From Kryptolebias marmoratus (taxonomy: Eukaryota; Chordata; Actinopteri; Cyprinodontiformes; Rivulidae): a stretch of DNA of 64,000 bases. The stretch covers positions 14,798,451 to 14,862,450 of the forward strand of contig NC_051439.1 in assembly GCF_001649575.2 (NCBI RefSeq), read 5' to 3'. Each line of letters starts with the position of its first letter. The first letter of the stretch is position 1. The translations under genes and the position numbers were made by a program. Below, piece after piece: positions 1 to 11,200 of the stretch. The notes under the pieces were generated by a model. That model ran no database searches. It saw only the letters and a list, made by a program, of their open reading frames with translations, and was not told the origin of the DNA.

Positions 1-1877
1 AATCATCAAAATTAAACGAAATAAACATTTGAAATATATGAGTTTGTATGTAATGTATGAATATAATATACAAGTTTCACTTTTTAAATGGAATTACTGA
101 AATCAATCTACTTTTTCATGATATTCTAATTTTATGACCAGCACCTGTATAACTCGTTAATTCAATGTGCCGCAACAGCCAACTCACCTAACACAAAAAT
201 GGCTAGAACCCAATTAGTTTTACAGATATTGAGGTCAAATGTGGTGTGGTAGTAACTGAGAGTAATCCTTAACACCTTCTCCAAGTGCTAACAGATCTCT
301 CAGGATCCCAGCATATTGCATGACTTTACGCTAACGTCATTTACAAGCACATTTTAGATTAAAACTGTGGCATGAAAGGCTGTGGGCAATATGAACTCTT
401 TCAAGGAATGCTAGACCTTTAATTTTTATGTTAATATTTTGTAAAATATATAAAAATGTATTATACATTTAAAAGACACATTCAGAACTTTATTTGTTTT
501 CCCTTTCTGAATGTAAAAATGTTGTTGATATTCCCTTAGCATATTAATCTGCTTGTGTGAGAGTTGATTTAGACAAATAATACAACGTTTCTCATTTTTC
601 AAACATTCATCCTCAATTTGTTAATAAAAAAGTTTAGACCTTATTTAGGTAAAATCCTACACTATGCTTTGTTAAAAAGACTGGTAAAAATACATATAAC
701 TTAACTTAAGCTCCCTAAAGTTTTTTTGTTGTTTTGTTTTTATATGACATAGGGGCCAGGTTGACATGGTCAAAAGGCTGCTAATGGTCCTCAGGACCTA
801 TTTTGCACACGTGTCATCCAGCAAAATGGTTCAAATTCATTCATTCATTCAAGAGTCCTGCTTCTCTGATGGGAAACTAAACACTATGTGCTCACTTTAT
901 TCATTTCGAATATCACAATTTAACTCTAAATTACAGTATTTTTTTAATAAAAACAATGGGGTTGCAGCAGCTTCTAAAAATCCAAGGATATCAGTGCTGT
1001 GTTTGCCTCACTGCACAGCAGGTTGTCCTTCTGTGAGCAGCTTAATAAAGGGAGACCACAAGCAGCAGTGTCGGTGATATGTGCAACCAAACACCTCCTA
1101 CTGTCTCGGGGGCCTCGCTGGAAGACCTCCAGCTCTAAACTCCTCCATCTACTCAGGATGAGTGGCGTATTTTCAGACTTCATGTGCCTCTAAAATGCTT
1201 TTGACCACAGATGAACCGATCTTGTGTTTGTCAATTTGTGTGCAGCCAGCCTCAAACACCGTGCCTCTGCTAAATAAACACATTTTGGCTCATTTTCAGG
1301 TTAAATCTGAGAGAAGTGGATAATCTAGAGATTGGTTCATCCAGAAATTAGCATGCATTAAGGTCTGTTTATACTGGCTTTGAGTCCAACAAGTGGAAAC
1401 AACAATTTGTCTTATTAAGAGATGTTGTCCTTGGCTCATTCACACAGACCTTTGCTGCTGCAGGAAACCCTGGGGTGACTGTCGGGACAAGCAGCCCTCC
1501 CTGCCAAACCTGCTTTCAGAGCTGTCTTTTTTTAATGATTTAAGTGATCGTCAAAGAATGATCTGATTGTGCAAGTGGTTTTAAGTTAAAACACATCATT
1601 TATTTTAATAATTAAATGATGCAGAAAGGTAAATTGTAAGTTTTGCAGGGCAGGGATGTTGCTGTTGGTAACTTCTTGAGACAGAGACTGCAGAAGAAGA
1701 AAAAACAATAGCTGACAGTGAGCCATGCGCAAAACAACAGAGCAATCCCACCGACTGGAAGGGTTCTTAAAAGCTATGTGGTTTAAAAAAAACAGCATGT
1801 CAGGATGGAAAAGTGTTGGACAATCGACAGGAATATTCCCTCACAGATGAAAGAGAGCATCCTGGAAATCTACTTAC
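1..1877 (-). other. ryr3: ryr3 intron 1 (5' part), noncoding
   Basis: This stretch lies downstream of the ryr3 first coding exon on the minus strand, whose donor (gtaagta) sits at 1871-1877. It should therefore be the start of the first ryr3 intron, and no other ryr3 exon was recognised here. It contains one copy of interspersed repeat family A (about 160-432) and AT-rich low-complexity sequence. Short open frames in it have no recognisable product. Confidence 0.75.
160..432 (+). repeat. Interspersed repeat family A, partial copy
   Basis: It shares ordered blocks with the copies near 9.3, 26.5, 40.3, 41.0, 42.6 and 47.2 kb: 'cacaaaaatggct', then 'ggtgtggtagta', then 'ccaagtgctaacagat', ending in 'ggaatgctagacctttaat'. 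The head of the element ('agcaaaatatctcatgaatc') is missing, so this copy is 5' truncated. No coding capacity is seen. It is probably a nonautonomous transposon; the family name is not known to me. Confidence 0.7.
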
Positions 1878-1925
1878 AGTCCTGAGGAACTGGATCTCAT
1901 CCTCTCCCTCTCCTCCTTCAGCCAT
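1878..1925 (-). CDS. ryr3: Ryanodine receptor 3, first coding exon (partial gene)
   Basis: Ryanodine receptor 3 is a very large calcium-release channel of the endoplasmic/sarcoplasmic reticulum. Only its first 16 codons are in the window. The minus strand reads MAEGGEGEDEIQFLRT and then a consensus donor (gtaagta). This matches the RyR N-terminus: RyR3 begins MAEGG and RyR1 has EGEDEVQFLRT. The exon ends in phase 0. The start codon is at 1923-1925, and the rest of the gene lies left of the window. Position and direction fit vertebrate synteny, where RYR3 and FMN1 are head to head. Other RyR paralogues are unlikely given the MAEGGEG start and the fmn1 neighbour. Confidence 0.88.
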
Positions 1926-2126
1926 GGCTGCGAAGAAAGGAGCCCGTTCAGACTCCGCTGGCTCCCCGCTCCTGTCGATATTAGCATAAAGCTAATCCAC
2001 GGCCGTCCAGCGGGGCAGAATACCGCAGCATGTGTCAGTCAAGCCCGAGTGCTCGCGCCCGGCGGAGGAGTGTGTGTCAGCACCGGCGGGCTGGAGCAAC
2101 TGGGGACGACGAGGCTCGGTTACACA

Positions 2127-2180
2127 CCACCACCACCTCCTCCTCCACCAGCAGCGGCAGCAGCGGCAGCAGCAGCAGCG
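2127..2180. repeat. Trinucleotide-rich tract (CAC/CTC, then CAG/CGG units)
   Basis: A run of ACC and TCC triplets passes into interrupted AGC/GGC triplets. It lies in the presumed ryr3 leader or proximal promoter and could vary in length between individuals. Confidence 0.8.
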
Positions 2181-2196
2181 CGGGGGGCTTTATCTT

Positions 2197-2204
2197 TGAC
2201 GTCA
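2197..2204. promoter_or_regulatory. ryr3: Perfect cAMP response element (TGACGTCA)
   Basis: An 8-base palindrome TGACGTCA sits in the GC-rich region about 270 bases upstream of the ryr3 start codon, next to a TATA-like 'gataaag' on the minus strand. CREB/ATF factors bind this site. Function here is inferred from position. Confidence 0.6.
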
Positions 2205-2260
2205 CCGACGGAGCTCGTTAACACGGACGTGAACGCGCGAATATTCAAACAATTAGCCAG

Positions 2261-2286
2261 CGTACACACACGCGCGCGCGCGCGCT
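2261..2286. repeat. Alternating purine-pyrimidine tract (CA then CG)
   Basis: Alternating CA steps followed by about seven CG dinucleotides in a row. Such tracts can adopt Z-DNA. It lies at the edge of the ryr3 CpG-rich promoter. Confidence 0.7.
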
Positions 2287-2450
2287 CGGGTATGTCAGAC
2301 TGTTTCTGTCGGTTCCCACAGGAGAATCTACGGAAGCTGCTCCCCCCACCTCCAGCGCGAGCTCAGTTCAGCACCACGGTCAGCGCCCCTGCTGCGCGCA
2401 AACACGCTGGAGACGGAATAAACTGGAACCCCTGCTCGTTCCCAGGGCTT

Positions 2451-5399
2451 GTAGGCTGCTCATAAAGGCCGGGAAGAGGAATTATTCCTGACTGCATCAC
2501 TGTCCACATGTTTCTTAAGCCATAATGTGCCATTTGCAGTGCTGAAGCACAAACATCCTCTCAAATCAAGACAAATGTACAGCAATTTCAATCCCTGCAC
2601 TCTGAAATGATTTATTTCCTGTGTTAAAATAAAGAATGGCCGGGTCAGTTCACTAAACATTAAAGCTCACTTATCTCCATAACAACAGTATATTTATACG
2701 TAAACGCGCCTACTGCTTTTTAGCACGATGCAATGCTGCCCTCTAATGCCAGAGCTGTGAACTGCAGGGAGCCGAGCCACCCAGAGACTTTTTTTGCTTC
2801 ACTTGTTTCATCTTCCAGTTTTATTTTTATACACTTCTCCACTCCACCCTCACTTTTTTTAAATAGGAATAAAAAATGTTTTCATCTGTATTGTTACATT
2901 TTTGAAATCCTACTATGTTGTTGTGGTGGTTTGATGTGTTTAGAAGCACCAAGTGTGTGCTTGTATGCAAGTTTTATCAGATGTTTATTTCCTGTTTTGA
3001 CATTTTTTAAAATGTTATATTATGCACATTATTTACCATTCGGTTTTGTTGTTGTGTTTTGTGAAATATCTAAGTTTGTCATATAATACTGTGCCAGATT
3101 CCTTATAATATGGTGACAAGTTTTGTCAGTTCAAAAAAATGTAAAGATAAATGGATAGAAAGGACAGGACAGAAAAACAGAGTTTGGACAATTCTATCTG
3201 CCTGAAAGTCAATAGTTGGTGTGAACTTAAATAACATTGGTGTTTGGGTCTTGACTAGATGAGGCTAGTACTGATGGAACTCTATTGTGTATTTTTCTCT
3301 TCATGTATTATTTTACAGCATTAATTGGGAATATTGTGATGGTGAAAAGTTAAGGTATGTGTTGCCACTCCAAGGCCCTTCTGATGACACTGTACTGTGG
3401 ATCAAAAGCTAATGGTACGTTTCTGAGTTCATGACTTCATCAAGATCCCAAATGCAGCCCAACACCACAACAAAGCCTGTGTTTTAAAAGATGGATGTGG
3501 ACACTCCTGACCCTCACTGTACATACAGCAATTTGAAGGCTCCAGGTAAATTCATCCCTCCACCAAATTCGTACATTTGCAGTTCTTGGTCAATCTGTAT
3601 CCATTTTTGAGGGTATAAAGAAGTCATCTACCACTGGTAACTTACCTACTTCAGCTTGCTTCATACCCACCTTGGCAGCTGCCCCAATACTGATGATTTA
3701 ATCTATTAAAGTACACCTTTGAAAAGCATATAAGCATATTTGGACTGGTTTTATGAATGTTATTAATATTTTGGCATGGGTTATGCCTTGGGATTCAGGC
3801 TGGTAGTCCTGATGTGTTCTGAATAGCCCCATATCTCAAGTCAGAAAAATCCAAAAAAAAAAAAGGAAACTGCTCCTAAAGTAAATACAGTATTATCATT
3901 TGCCTAAAAGCACAAAGAAAAACACTTTGTATTACTGTCCTGTGCATGGCACGTGGATAAATTACGCATCCGAATCGAGCCATTACGCACACTCCCATGA
4001 TTTAATGTACCGGAGTACACTTTTGAAAATATCTGGCTTATCACGGAGTCATAAAACTTGTACTTGATTTATTGTATTTGATGTTGACAATTAAATAAAG
4101 CACAGCTTGATGCAGAGTTGAATGGTGCTGATTCCTGTTTTAGCTTTAAATTAAAGAGCCATTCCCACTATTCCCATTTTTCCTGCCCTTTCTCCCTGTT
4201 TCTCTGGCTCTTTCCAGATGTTTCTCCACTGAGACCAAACATGTGCAAACATTGGATGGATCAGCTGAATAAAGATGCATCTCTCAGCTCCTGTGTAAAG
4301 CTCTTTGTTGGACTTTTATTTCTGTAATTATTTGTTCTTTTAGGAATGTGACTTTAGGGTAATAGTCACTGATTGTAGAGTTTTGTTGTTGTTATTTTAT
4401 GCTGCCTACCTATTCAGTTGTCCAGTTTATTTAGAAAATATATCTTTGTTTCATTGTTCTGATATTATTTACTTTAAATGTCTTACTCTTACATGACTAT
4501 TTACAATTTCCTGATCAAGAATAATACATGTTACAAATAATGACATTTTTGATTAATATAAACAAAATTATTAGCAATTAAAAATCAAAAATCTCCTTGA
4601 AGGAATGCATATCACTCGCTCCCTTTCATAACAGAGATTTTGATGTCAGATCATTCTAATCTCTCACATGATCATAGCCCTAGGAGTGTGTGTTGTGAAT
4701 GACTGTCGGCTACTACCACAGCAAACGTGTGTAGGTTAAAGTCAATTGGCTATGGCAGCCATTTTGAATGGAAGTAACTCCGAAAGTTAATCAGTTGGCA
4801 ATGTTTCAAAAACAGATCTTGGACAATCAGTTAGTGCTCAGATCAGTTAGTCTCGTGTTGGAGACGATGCTCAGCTACTACCAAGCCAAATATAGGCTCA
4901 GAATATGTACAACTGGCTAAACTACAGCTTTTTTCTGTGTTTGCTAAAGTCAGTTGGCTGTGGCAGCCATCTTGAATTGCATTGAGTTCAAAAGGTAATC
5001 AGTTGTAGATGTCAACTTAATTACTTTCTGAAAGTTTAATTTCAATTCATCCAGTGATTCATGAGATATTTTGCTAAAAGTACAGACAAATGATTTTTTA
5101 TTTATGTTTTACTTTCTAATCCTTTTCAAAGTGCGCTGTTTCCGGAGGGAGGGCCGATATACAAATTAGCCACTAGGTGTCACTGTTTCACAACATAAAG
5201 TCAACGTCGCTCTTTAAAAAGACAAAAACAAGGTCGTGTTTCTGTCGCTCCTGGAGAGGCTCAGATTTGTTAGGGAGACGCTAGACTAATTAGAGACTCA
5301 CAATACTGTGGGTGAGCAGTAAAACTTTCTCATTCTCACCGTTCTGCAGGAACAAGCCGATTCCCGTCACATGTCCCACCTGCAAGCTACAGCTGCACT
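2451..5399. other. ryr3-fmn1 intergenic region
   Basis: This is the divergent spacer between the two promoters. It is mostly AT-rich single-copy-looking sequence without recognisable exons. It carries an inverted family A repeat (4595-5095) and two similar segments near 3693-3735 and 3997-4035. No RNA gene was recognised. Confidence 0.6.
4595..5095 (-). repeat. Interspersed repeat family A, inverted dimeric copy
   Basis: Read on the minus strand, it starts 'ttagcaaaatatctcatgaa', has 'caagatggctgccaca' and 'ggtagtagctgag', reaches a junction 'gatctgtttttgaaacattg', and then repeats from 'actgattaactt' through a second 'atggctgccata' to the tail 'gatatgcattccttcaagg'. The second unit lacks its head. 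It is the only copy in this orientation. Confidence 0.7.
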
Positions 5400-5552
5400 G
5401 ACTCAAACTGTGGGCTGAACCCGAGCCCTCCCGTCAGCCAATCAGAGCGCAGGACGTCAGCGGTGAGCTCTCCTATTGGCTCGAAGCCGTGTTGATCACA
5501 GCAGACGAGCCCAGCGGAGCAGCGGTGAGCATTGGCTGGCTGCAGTACAGAG
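5400..5552 (+). promoter_or_regulatory. fmn1: fmn1 long-form promoter region with CCAAT boxes
   Basis: Just upstream of the noncoding first exon lie one forward CCAAT (5438-5442) and two inverted ones (attgg at 5475-5479 and 5531-5535), plus a CRE half-site (gacgtcag, near 5453). No good TATA box is seen. The region has more CpG than the flanks. NF-Y binding is inferred; the start site probably lies within about 5450-5550. Confidence 0.55.
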
Positions 5553-5587
5553 ATGTCAGGAAATTATTTGCCTCGCCACCAAATCGG
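5540..5587 (+). other. fmn1: fmn1 noncoding exon 1 (5' end uncertain)
   Basis: A strong donor (gtaagtaag) begins at 5588. The next good acceptor upstream of the first coding ATG is at 6641, so this is the likely leader exon of the long fmn1 transcript. It contains an ATG at 5553 that opens a short upstream frame (separate entry). The 5' boundary is a guess. Confidence 0.5.
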
Positions 5588-6663
5588 GTAAGTAAGTGTT
5601 TATTTATTTTTTATTTTTTTCTCCACAAACTGCTGCTGCGTTTCTCCCTGCAGCTGATTACGTCTTAATGTGATTCTCTAATAGAAATTACAAGTTGAAT
5701 CATATAAGAGGAAGATTAGCAGTTTTTTTAAAATATATGCAGCATTTAAAATCACTATATTTAGTAGAATAATGTAGATTATAATAAGAGTTGGCAGTTT
5801 GAACTCGAAGCCCTGAAGGATATTATATTCAATATACAATATTCGCTGCCATCTTTATTTCTGACAAATGCACAGATTGTTGCAAGGTGACAGTAACCCA
5901 CGGGATTATGTTATGACACAAACAGATGAGGTTGGGGTTAACATTTAAAGTGAAATGTGTGCATGTTGTGCTTGTAAACATGGTTGACGGCGGCTCCGCA
6001 TGCATGTGTCGTCACCTTGCGTGACTCTGGCTGCAGCAGCTTGTGAAATGTTGATGAATTGCGGTTTAGAAATGGACTTTTTGGGCCGCAGACTGTGGCC
6101 GGGATGAAGATGAAACAGTGTTTAGTGCTGAGGGGAAACTGCAGGCTCTATTTAGTTTTTCACTAACATACTGTGTTTGACAGTGGGATAAAGAGGCTAG
6201 GAATAGTGAGAATGGCTCTTTAATTTAAAGCTGAAATTCATGGTAAATAATAGACAATATGAGTTTTCTATAGCCAGTGCCAGTCTTTGGAAATCAGGTC
6301 AGCCAATGGCCAGTATACAACACTGATTTTTATATATTTATTACCAATATGTATTTTTCATTTAATAAAATATAATAATAGCTTAACTTAAATAAACACA
6401 TATTTGCCAAATCTTAAAATACTTTGTACACTTGAAAATAATATATTGCTTAAAAAAACTAAATTGTAAGCTACAGTAAGCTGGTTGTAGCAGCTGCTAC
6501 TGCGTTTTGATGGCCTATTGTTTTTTTTTTCTTTGCTAAAAAATGGCTAGTGCAGATCGATTAAAATCAGTCAGCCAACTAATCTGTCTAATCTCTTTAT
6601 CTAAAGTCAGATTTATCTCTCTGTTCTATTTTCTCTGACAGCATGAGGCCAGGTGATGAATAG
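5553..6663 (+). promoter_or_regulatory. fmn1: Upstream ORF in the fmn1 leader, split by an intron
   Basis: If exon 1 (ending 5587) is joined to the acceptor at 6641, the ATG at 5553 reads MSGNYLPRHQIGMRPGDE and stops at 6661-6663, 41 bases before the coding ATG at 6705. A second ATG in the same frame is at 6643. Both have a plausible context. It could lower translation of the long form. Without splicing, the frame stops inside the intron. Confidence 0.45.
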
Positions 6664-6704
6664 CCAGAGATTTTCCCCACACTCCACGCCTACTGACCAC
6701 TAAC

Positions 6705-8235
6705 ATGGCACCCATCATGGAGGGCACGCACACTGTCCTCCTTCTGTATGCACCCATTCATGAGCTAAGCAACATCAGCCTCTACTTCCCCAATAGGCGG
6801 GCCCCGAGCTTCAAGTACAAGAGCCGCACCTCTCATTCACCAAGCGCCGGTAATGACCATGACTGGGGGAAGAAGAATCCTGCAGCGTCCAAACAAAGAG
6901 ACCAGTCTTCTGACTCCTCGGGGAAATTTCCTGGTTCCCAGCAGGCAACGAAAGAAGCGGCTGAAGAGCTCTGCTGGCTGGCAGCTGAGCAGCACCAGTT
7001 GCTGGTGGATCTGTTATCTCTGTGTCGGGACTGTGCTCACAAAGTCAGGATGGGTAACCAGGATGGGAAACTCGAGGACTACATGGAGGGTCAGGAGGTT
7101 CGCCCTGGAGGTCAGGCTCTCAGCACCAGCGGTTATTCCCTCCCCGAGCAGAGGAGAGTTGTATCCAAGAGCAAAAAGGCGAAAAAGCTGGGAGGCAAAA
7201 AGCTCGACAATGCTGAGGATTTATTACAGAGTAAGATAAAAAAGAAAAGGCATTTGTATGTGGAGCATCCAGTAGAGAACAAGGCATCCACAGCTTTACA
7301 AGCAGAGAAAACTCCAAGAACTGCAGTCTGTACCCAGGAGTCTGACAGCCCAGTGACTGGCTCTTGTGTCAGAACTGTCAGTAATCCCATCCTGCCAATG
7401 GATGAACCAGTAACTGTTCCCAAGAGCTGGGACTTTATGGAGGACAACCAGACATTTGACCCTGTCATGGATTTCTGTAATGACTTTTCGGAGTGTGATG
7501 GTGAGCTCGGTTATGGGTCATCCTCCTGCAGCCTGATGGAGGGTCTGAGCAGGCAGCAAAGCGATAGCAACCTGCGACCTGTTAAAAGACTCGATTCTCC
7601 GGTTGAGACATCATCTGGGAACGGCTCAACAGTCAAGTCTGCTCAACAGCTTTACAGTGAAATCAACCAAAGGAACGCGGGGGTCAGGGTCGTTGCCAAA
7701 GTGCAGGAAGTGGAAGGGAAGGTTCTTCGTGTCAGTCACACAAATCCACATTCAGGAAGTAGTAGAAGTAACCAGGAGAGTGGAGAGTGGAAAGGACCAA
7801 ATGGAAACCATGTGCATGAAGTCAACAGGGAGAACACAATCACCAAACTCTCTGAGGGGCTACAGCTGCCTCTGTCCCACACCACAGAGCCCTCAGCACC
7901 AGTCAAACAGCACGCAAAGAGCCCCTCTTCACCTTCCCTCGCAGGGGTCTTCAACACATCTTACCCGGCTTCAAACAGCCTCCAGAGCATGTCCCCAGTG
8001 CTGTCCCCTTTGTCTTCCAAGGAAATGAGTCCACAACTCAACCACCGCATTGTACTGCTTTCAGTTAAGGACGAAGACCTCGATCGACACAGCTCCAGTA
8101 CCACAGAGAAAGCCAAAACCTCCGAGGTCATAGATAAAAATGGCAACAAGCGGACAGTCACGCATCTGGATCTGGATCTCAGCAGGCACCCGAGCAACTC
8201 CAAGAGGAACTCGTCCAGTAACTCCACAACAACAG
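6705..8235 (+). CDS. fmn1: fmn1 coding exon 1 (long form)
   Basis: This large exon encodes residues 1-510 plus one base. The acceptor is at 6640-6641 and the donor gtgagt at 8236. It starts [20 protein letters not shown], matching the human FMN1 start MEGTH at the second Met, followed by the fish version of the ELSNIS-type N-terminus. It also contains [11 protein letters not shown] (residue 116), [15 protein letters not shown] and a C-terminal LDLDL. Both candidate ATGs have strong contexts (purine at -3, G at +4). It is mainly low-complexity and Ser/Lys-rich, with no enzyme domain. Confidence 0.92.
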
Positions 8236-11200
8236 GTGAGTTGTTAGAAATCGCGCACTGATTCATCCTCTGACTCCGTGCATTAATGTGAGTGAAGGCA
8301 TCAGTGCTTTTATCTACTCAGAGCCTTGGAGTTTGTCAGAATGGGCCTTTTATCTGGCAGCACTGATGCTGGATTTCAGAGAACAGAAGGAAAGTGAAGG
8401 CTTGAACAAGATGTAATTGTGTGTCTTTGTGTTTGTGTCATATCTGGTACTTGAGTTCTTTTGATGAAAGAACACTGTAACAGCAAAACATTTTCATCAC
8501 ATCGAGTTTAACTTTGATGGCTTTTCCTTTAAGGATCTCTTTACTAGTTTGTGACTGTTGTGGTTTTGGATTAAACCTGTTACCAGACCACAAATTAAAA
8601 ACTTCCCAACAGAGTTGTGTGCGGGGCGAGCAGGTCCTGAGAACAGTTTTGTTGACGATCCATTTTCACTCACTCGGCGCGGCAGGAAGGGCAGAGATTA
8701 GCGGGAGTGTCCCAGATCAAAGGCTTAATGTCGACGCGGAGTTCAACCTGACCAGAGTTCTCATGAGCACAGTGGTAACTGAAGCATTGCCAGTTTGAAC
8801 TCCGTCGGATCGGCTGTCCCTCCACTGAGTTTACTGGAAACCGAAAAACAATCTTGAGACCCCTTGAGGCGAAAGAGCTGCAGAAAAAAGGATTAGTATA
8901 ACCTTATTTTCATCCGTTTGTAATCTTGTGTTTGCTTATAAATCTGACAATGGCTTGATAAATGGATTTGAACACATAATATACTCCACATAATCTTTGC
9001 AAAGCTACCATGACGTCAGAAGTCTGCTTCAGAGATGTCAGTAAGAATTTTCATCCATGATTAGCCACCAGGCTGCTTTTTTCCCAGCTTGTGTTTAACA
9101 CACATGACCATGCCTTTCTGTTGACCTCTTGCCATTTAGATGAAATTTCTGGGTCAGTTTGTAGTTCTATATATTCACTTTAACCCCTCACAGCTTTACA
9201 AGTAGTTTTATTTACCTTCTTTAGCTACACTCCCCTCAGTGAAGTTTTACATCTTTTATTGGTGGAGCAAGAATGTTTTTGCTTGTGTTTGTTTGGCTGG
9301 GCTGTTAGCGAAATATCTTGTGAAAATGTCTATGATTTCTAATGAAACTTTTATAAAGTCATCATTGGGTTAACAGTTACAACTGATAAATTTCAGGAGT
9401 CAACGCAATCAAGATGGCTGCCACGGCAAAGCAATCTTAGCAAACACACAAACAGCTGTAACTCAGCCAATTTTACAGATACTGTGCTAAAATTTGGTGT
9501 GGTAGTAGCTGAGACTGATCCCTGACCTATATTTTGACCATTATCAGATCATACAAGATCTGTTTAAAACCTTGTCATTAACTATTGGAATCACCTGTTT
9601 GTCTGTTAGCAAAATATGTCATGAACCACCGGACAGATTTCAATGAAACTCTCAGAAATCAATTATTGGCAATTTCTCCACAATATGTTAACTTTTGGAG
9701 TTAACCTGATTCAAGATGGCTGCCATAGCTAATTCACCTTACCAAACACATTGACAACTTATACTCCAAGTGCTAACCAGTCATGTGAGACTAGACGAGA
9801 TATCGCAATATCACAAGATTACACATAATGTTACTTTCAAGGTTTGACCAAAATAGCTACAACTCTGTTATTTCTCAATTTCTCTAGCATGAAAGGTGGC
9901 AGTCGATATGACCTTTAATTCTTTAATTAATTCAATTTTTGCTGAACCTTAGCTGTTTTTGTAAATAGCCCTTTTGTTGCTCGATAATTAAATACACTTT
10001 AGATGTTAACACTTGTAAATGAACATCACAGGGCTCAGCCGAGGAAGATGAGTGGGTTATTGTGAAGCTGGGCCCTTTATAGTTTTTAAAGGTTGAATTA
10101 ATTATCTTCCAGGCTCTTTAATCAGGGCTTTTATATTGAAGCTCTGGGCTTAATAATGAGTGTGATCATGCAGGCAGAAATGGTGTTTTTAAAGTAGCTA
10201 ATTCTCTTGTTTCTTTTATGTACTAATGCTCATATGCTTCTCTTTACATAAATGGTGAATGTGGTTCAGGTTTGTCAGTTTCACTGTCTCCCACCTCAGA
10301 GTGTTTTAACAAGGAGAGTATGCCTGAATACCATCTCACAGCCACGTAAGAGACTGTAAAGACTAAATGTTTGCTAATGCTCACCAGTTGATGTTCTGCT
10401 TTTCGGATTATGGACCACGAATCCCACAAGAATTTATGACTAGAGAGGTACAAATGAAACAAACGAGGAAGACGGGAAAGGTTTTAGTTTTAGTTTTGAT
10501 TTTTAGTTGGAGATCAGAAATTCCCGGAGTTCCCAGTTTCTACTGAGTTCAGAATAACTTCCTCTCCCTTAATTTTCTGCCTATTATTGTCTAACATATG
10601 GCAGCCAATACCATAATCAGATTGCCTACTATGTTCCAGCAGTAAGCTCTCTCTGCCATTCAACTGAAGGTGCTCTGCAAAGCAACATTGTTCCAAAAAC
10701 TGAAAACAACAGCCATCTTTATTAAAATAATGAAGTCTGTTCTGCTAAAACATCCTGCAAGAGTCCATCTCACACTGCTGCTCTGAGCTGCATACAGAGA
10801 AACAAAGCACAAAGGTCACTCTCTTACAACGTTTAACTGATTTTCTTCAATAAATAACTTTTCTGCTCAAGTACTTTGGAAAAATGTCAGCTATGTTGCA
10901 TCTTCATGCTTTTGGTAGATGTTAGCGTAAATAGGTTCTTAGTGTCTTTATTATTGTAACCTCACTAGTGGAAGTTTACCAAAAATCTTCTGTCTTTTTA
11001 ATTTATGGCCAGCCAGGTGAAATAAAAGAAACATTTCCTCCTTTTTGAGTCCAAAACTACATCTCAAGTGGATAAGGACATGTCTGTGAGCATCATGTCA
11101 GGCTGTGTTTCTGCCTCAAACTCTCAGACATGGCGAAGCAGAGCTCTTTCTTTAGTTTCCACTTTCAGCTGCCACACCGTGAACCTTAGCTTGACAGGCA

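Larger units (their letters stand above)
1926..2450 (-). promoter_or_regulatory. ryr3: ryr3 promoter and 5' leader, CpG-island-like
   Basis: The sequence just upstream of the ryr3 start codon is much richer in G, C and CpG than its surroundings. It holds a perfect CRE, a CAG/CGG-type repeat and a CA/CG alternating tract (separate entries). A weak TATA-like 'gataaag' follows the CRE on the minus strand, which would place a start site near 2150-2170. The exact start is not determinable by eye. Plus-strand open frames here are compositional artefacts. Confidence 0.6.

Noticed and set aside
2049..2465. Plus-strand open frame of 138 codons, rich in Pro and Ala
   Set aside because: It is a product of the CAC/CTC/CAG repeat and CpG-rich ryr3 promoter. 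It has no domain and runs opposite to ryr3.
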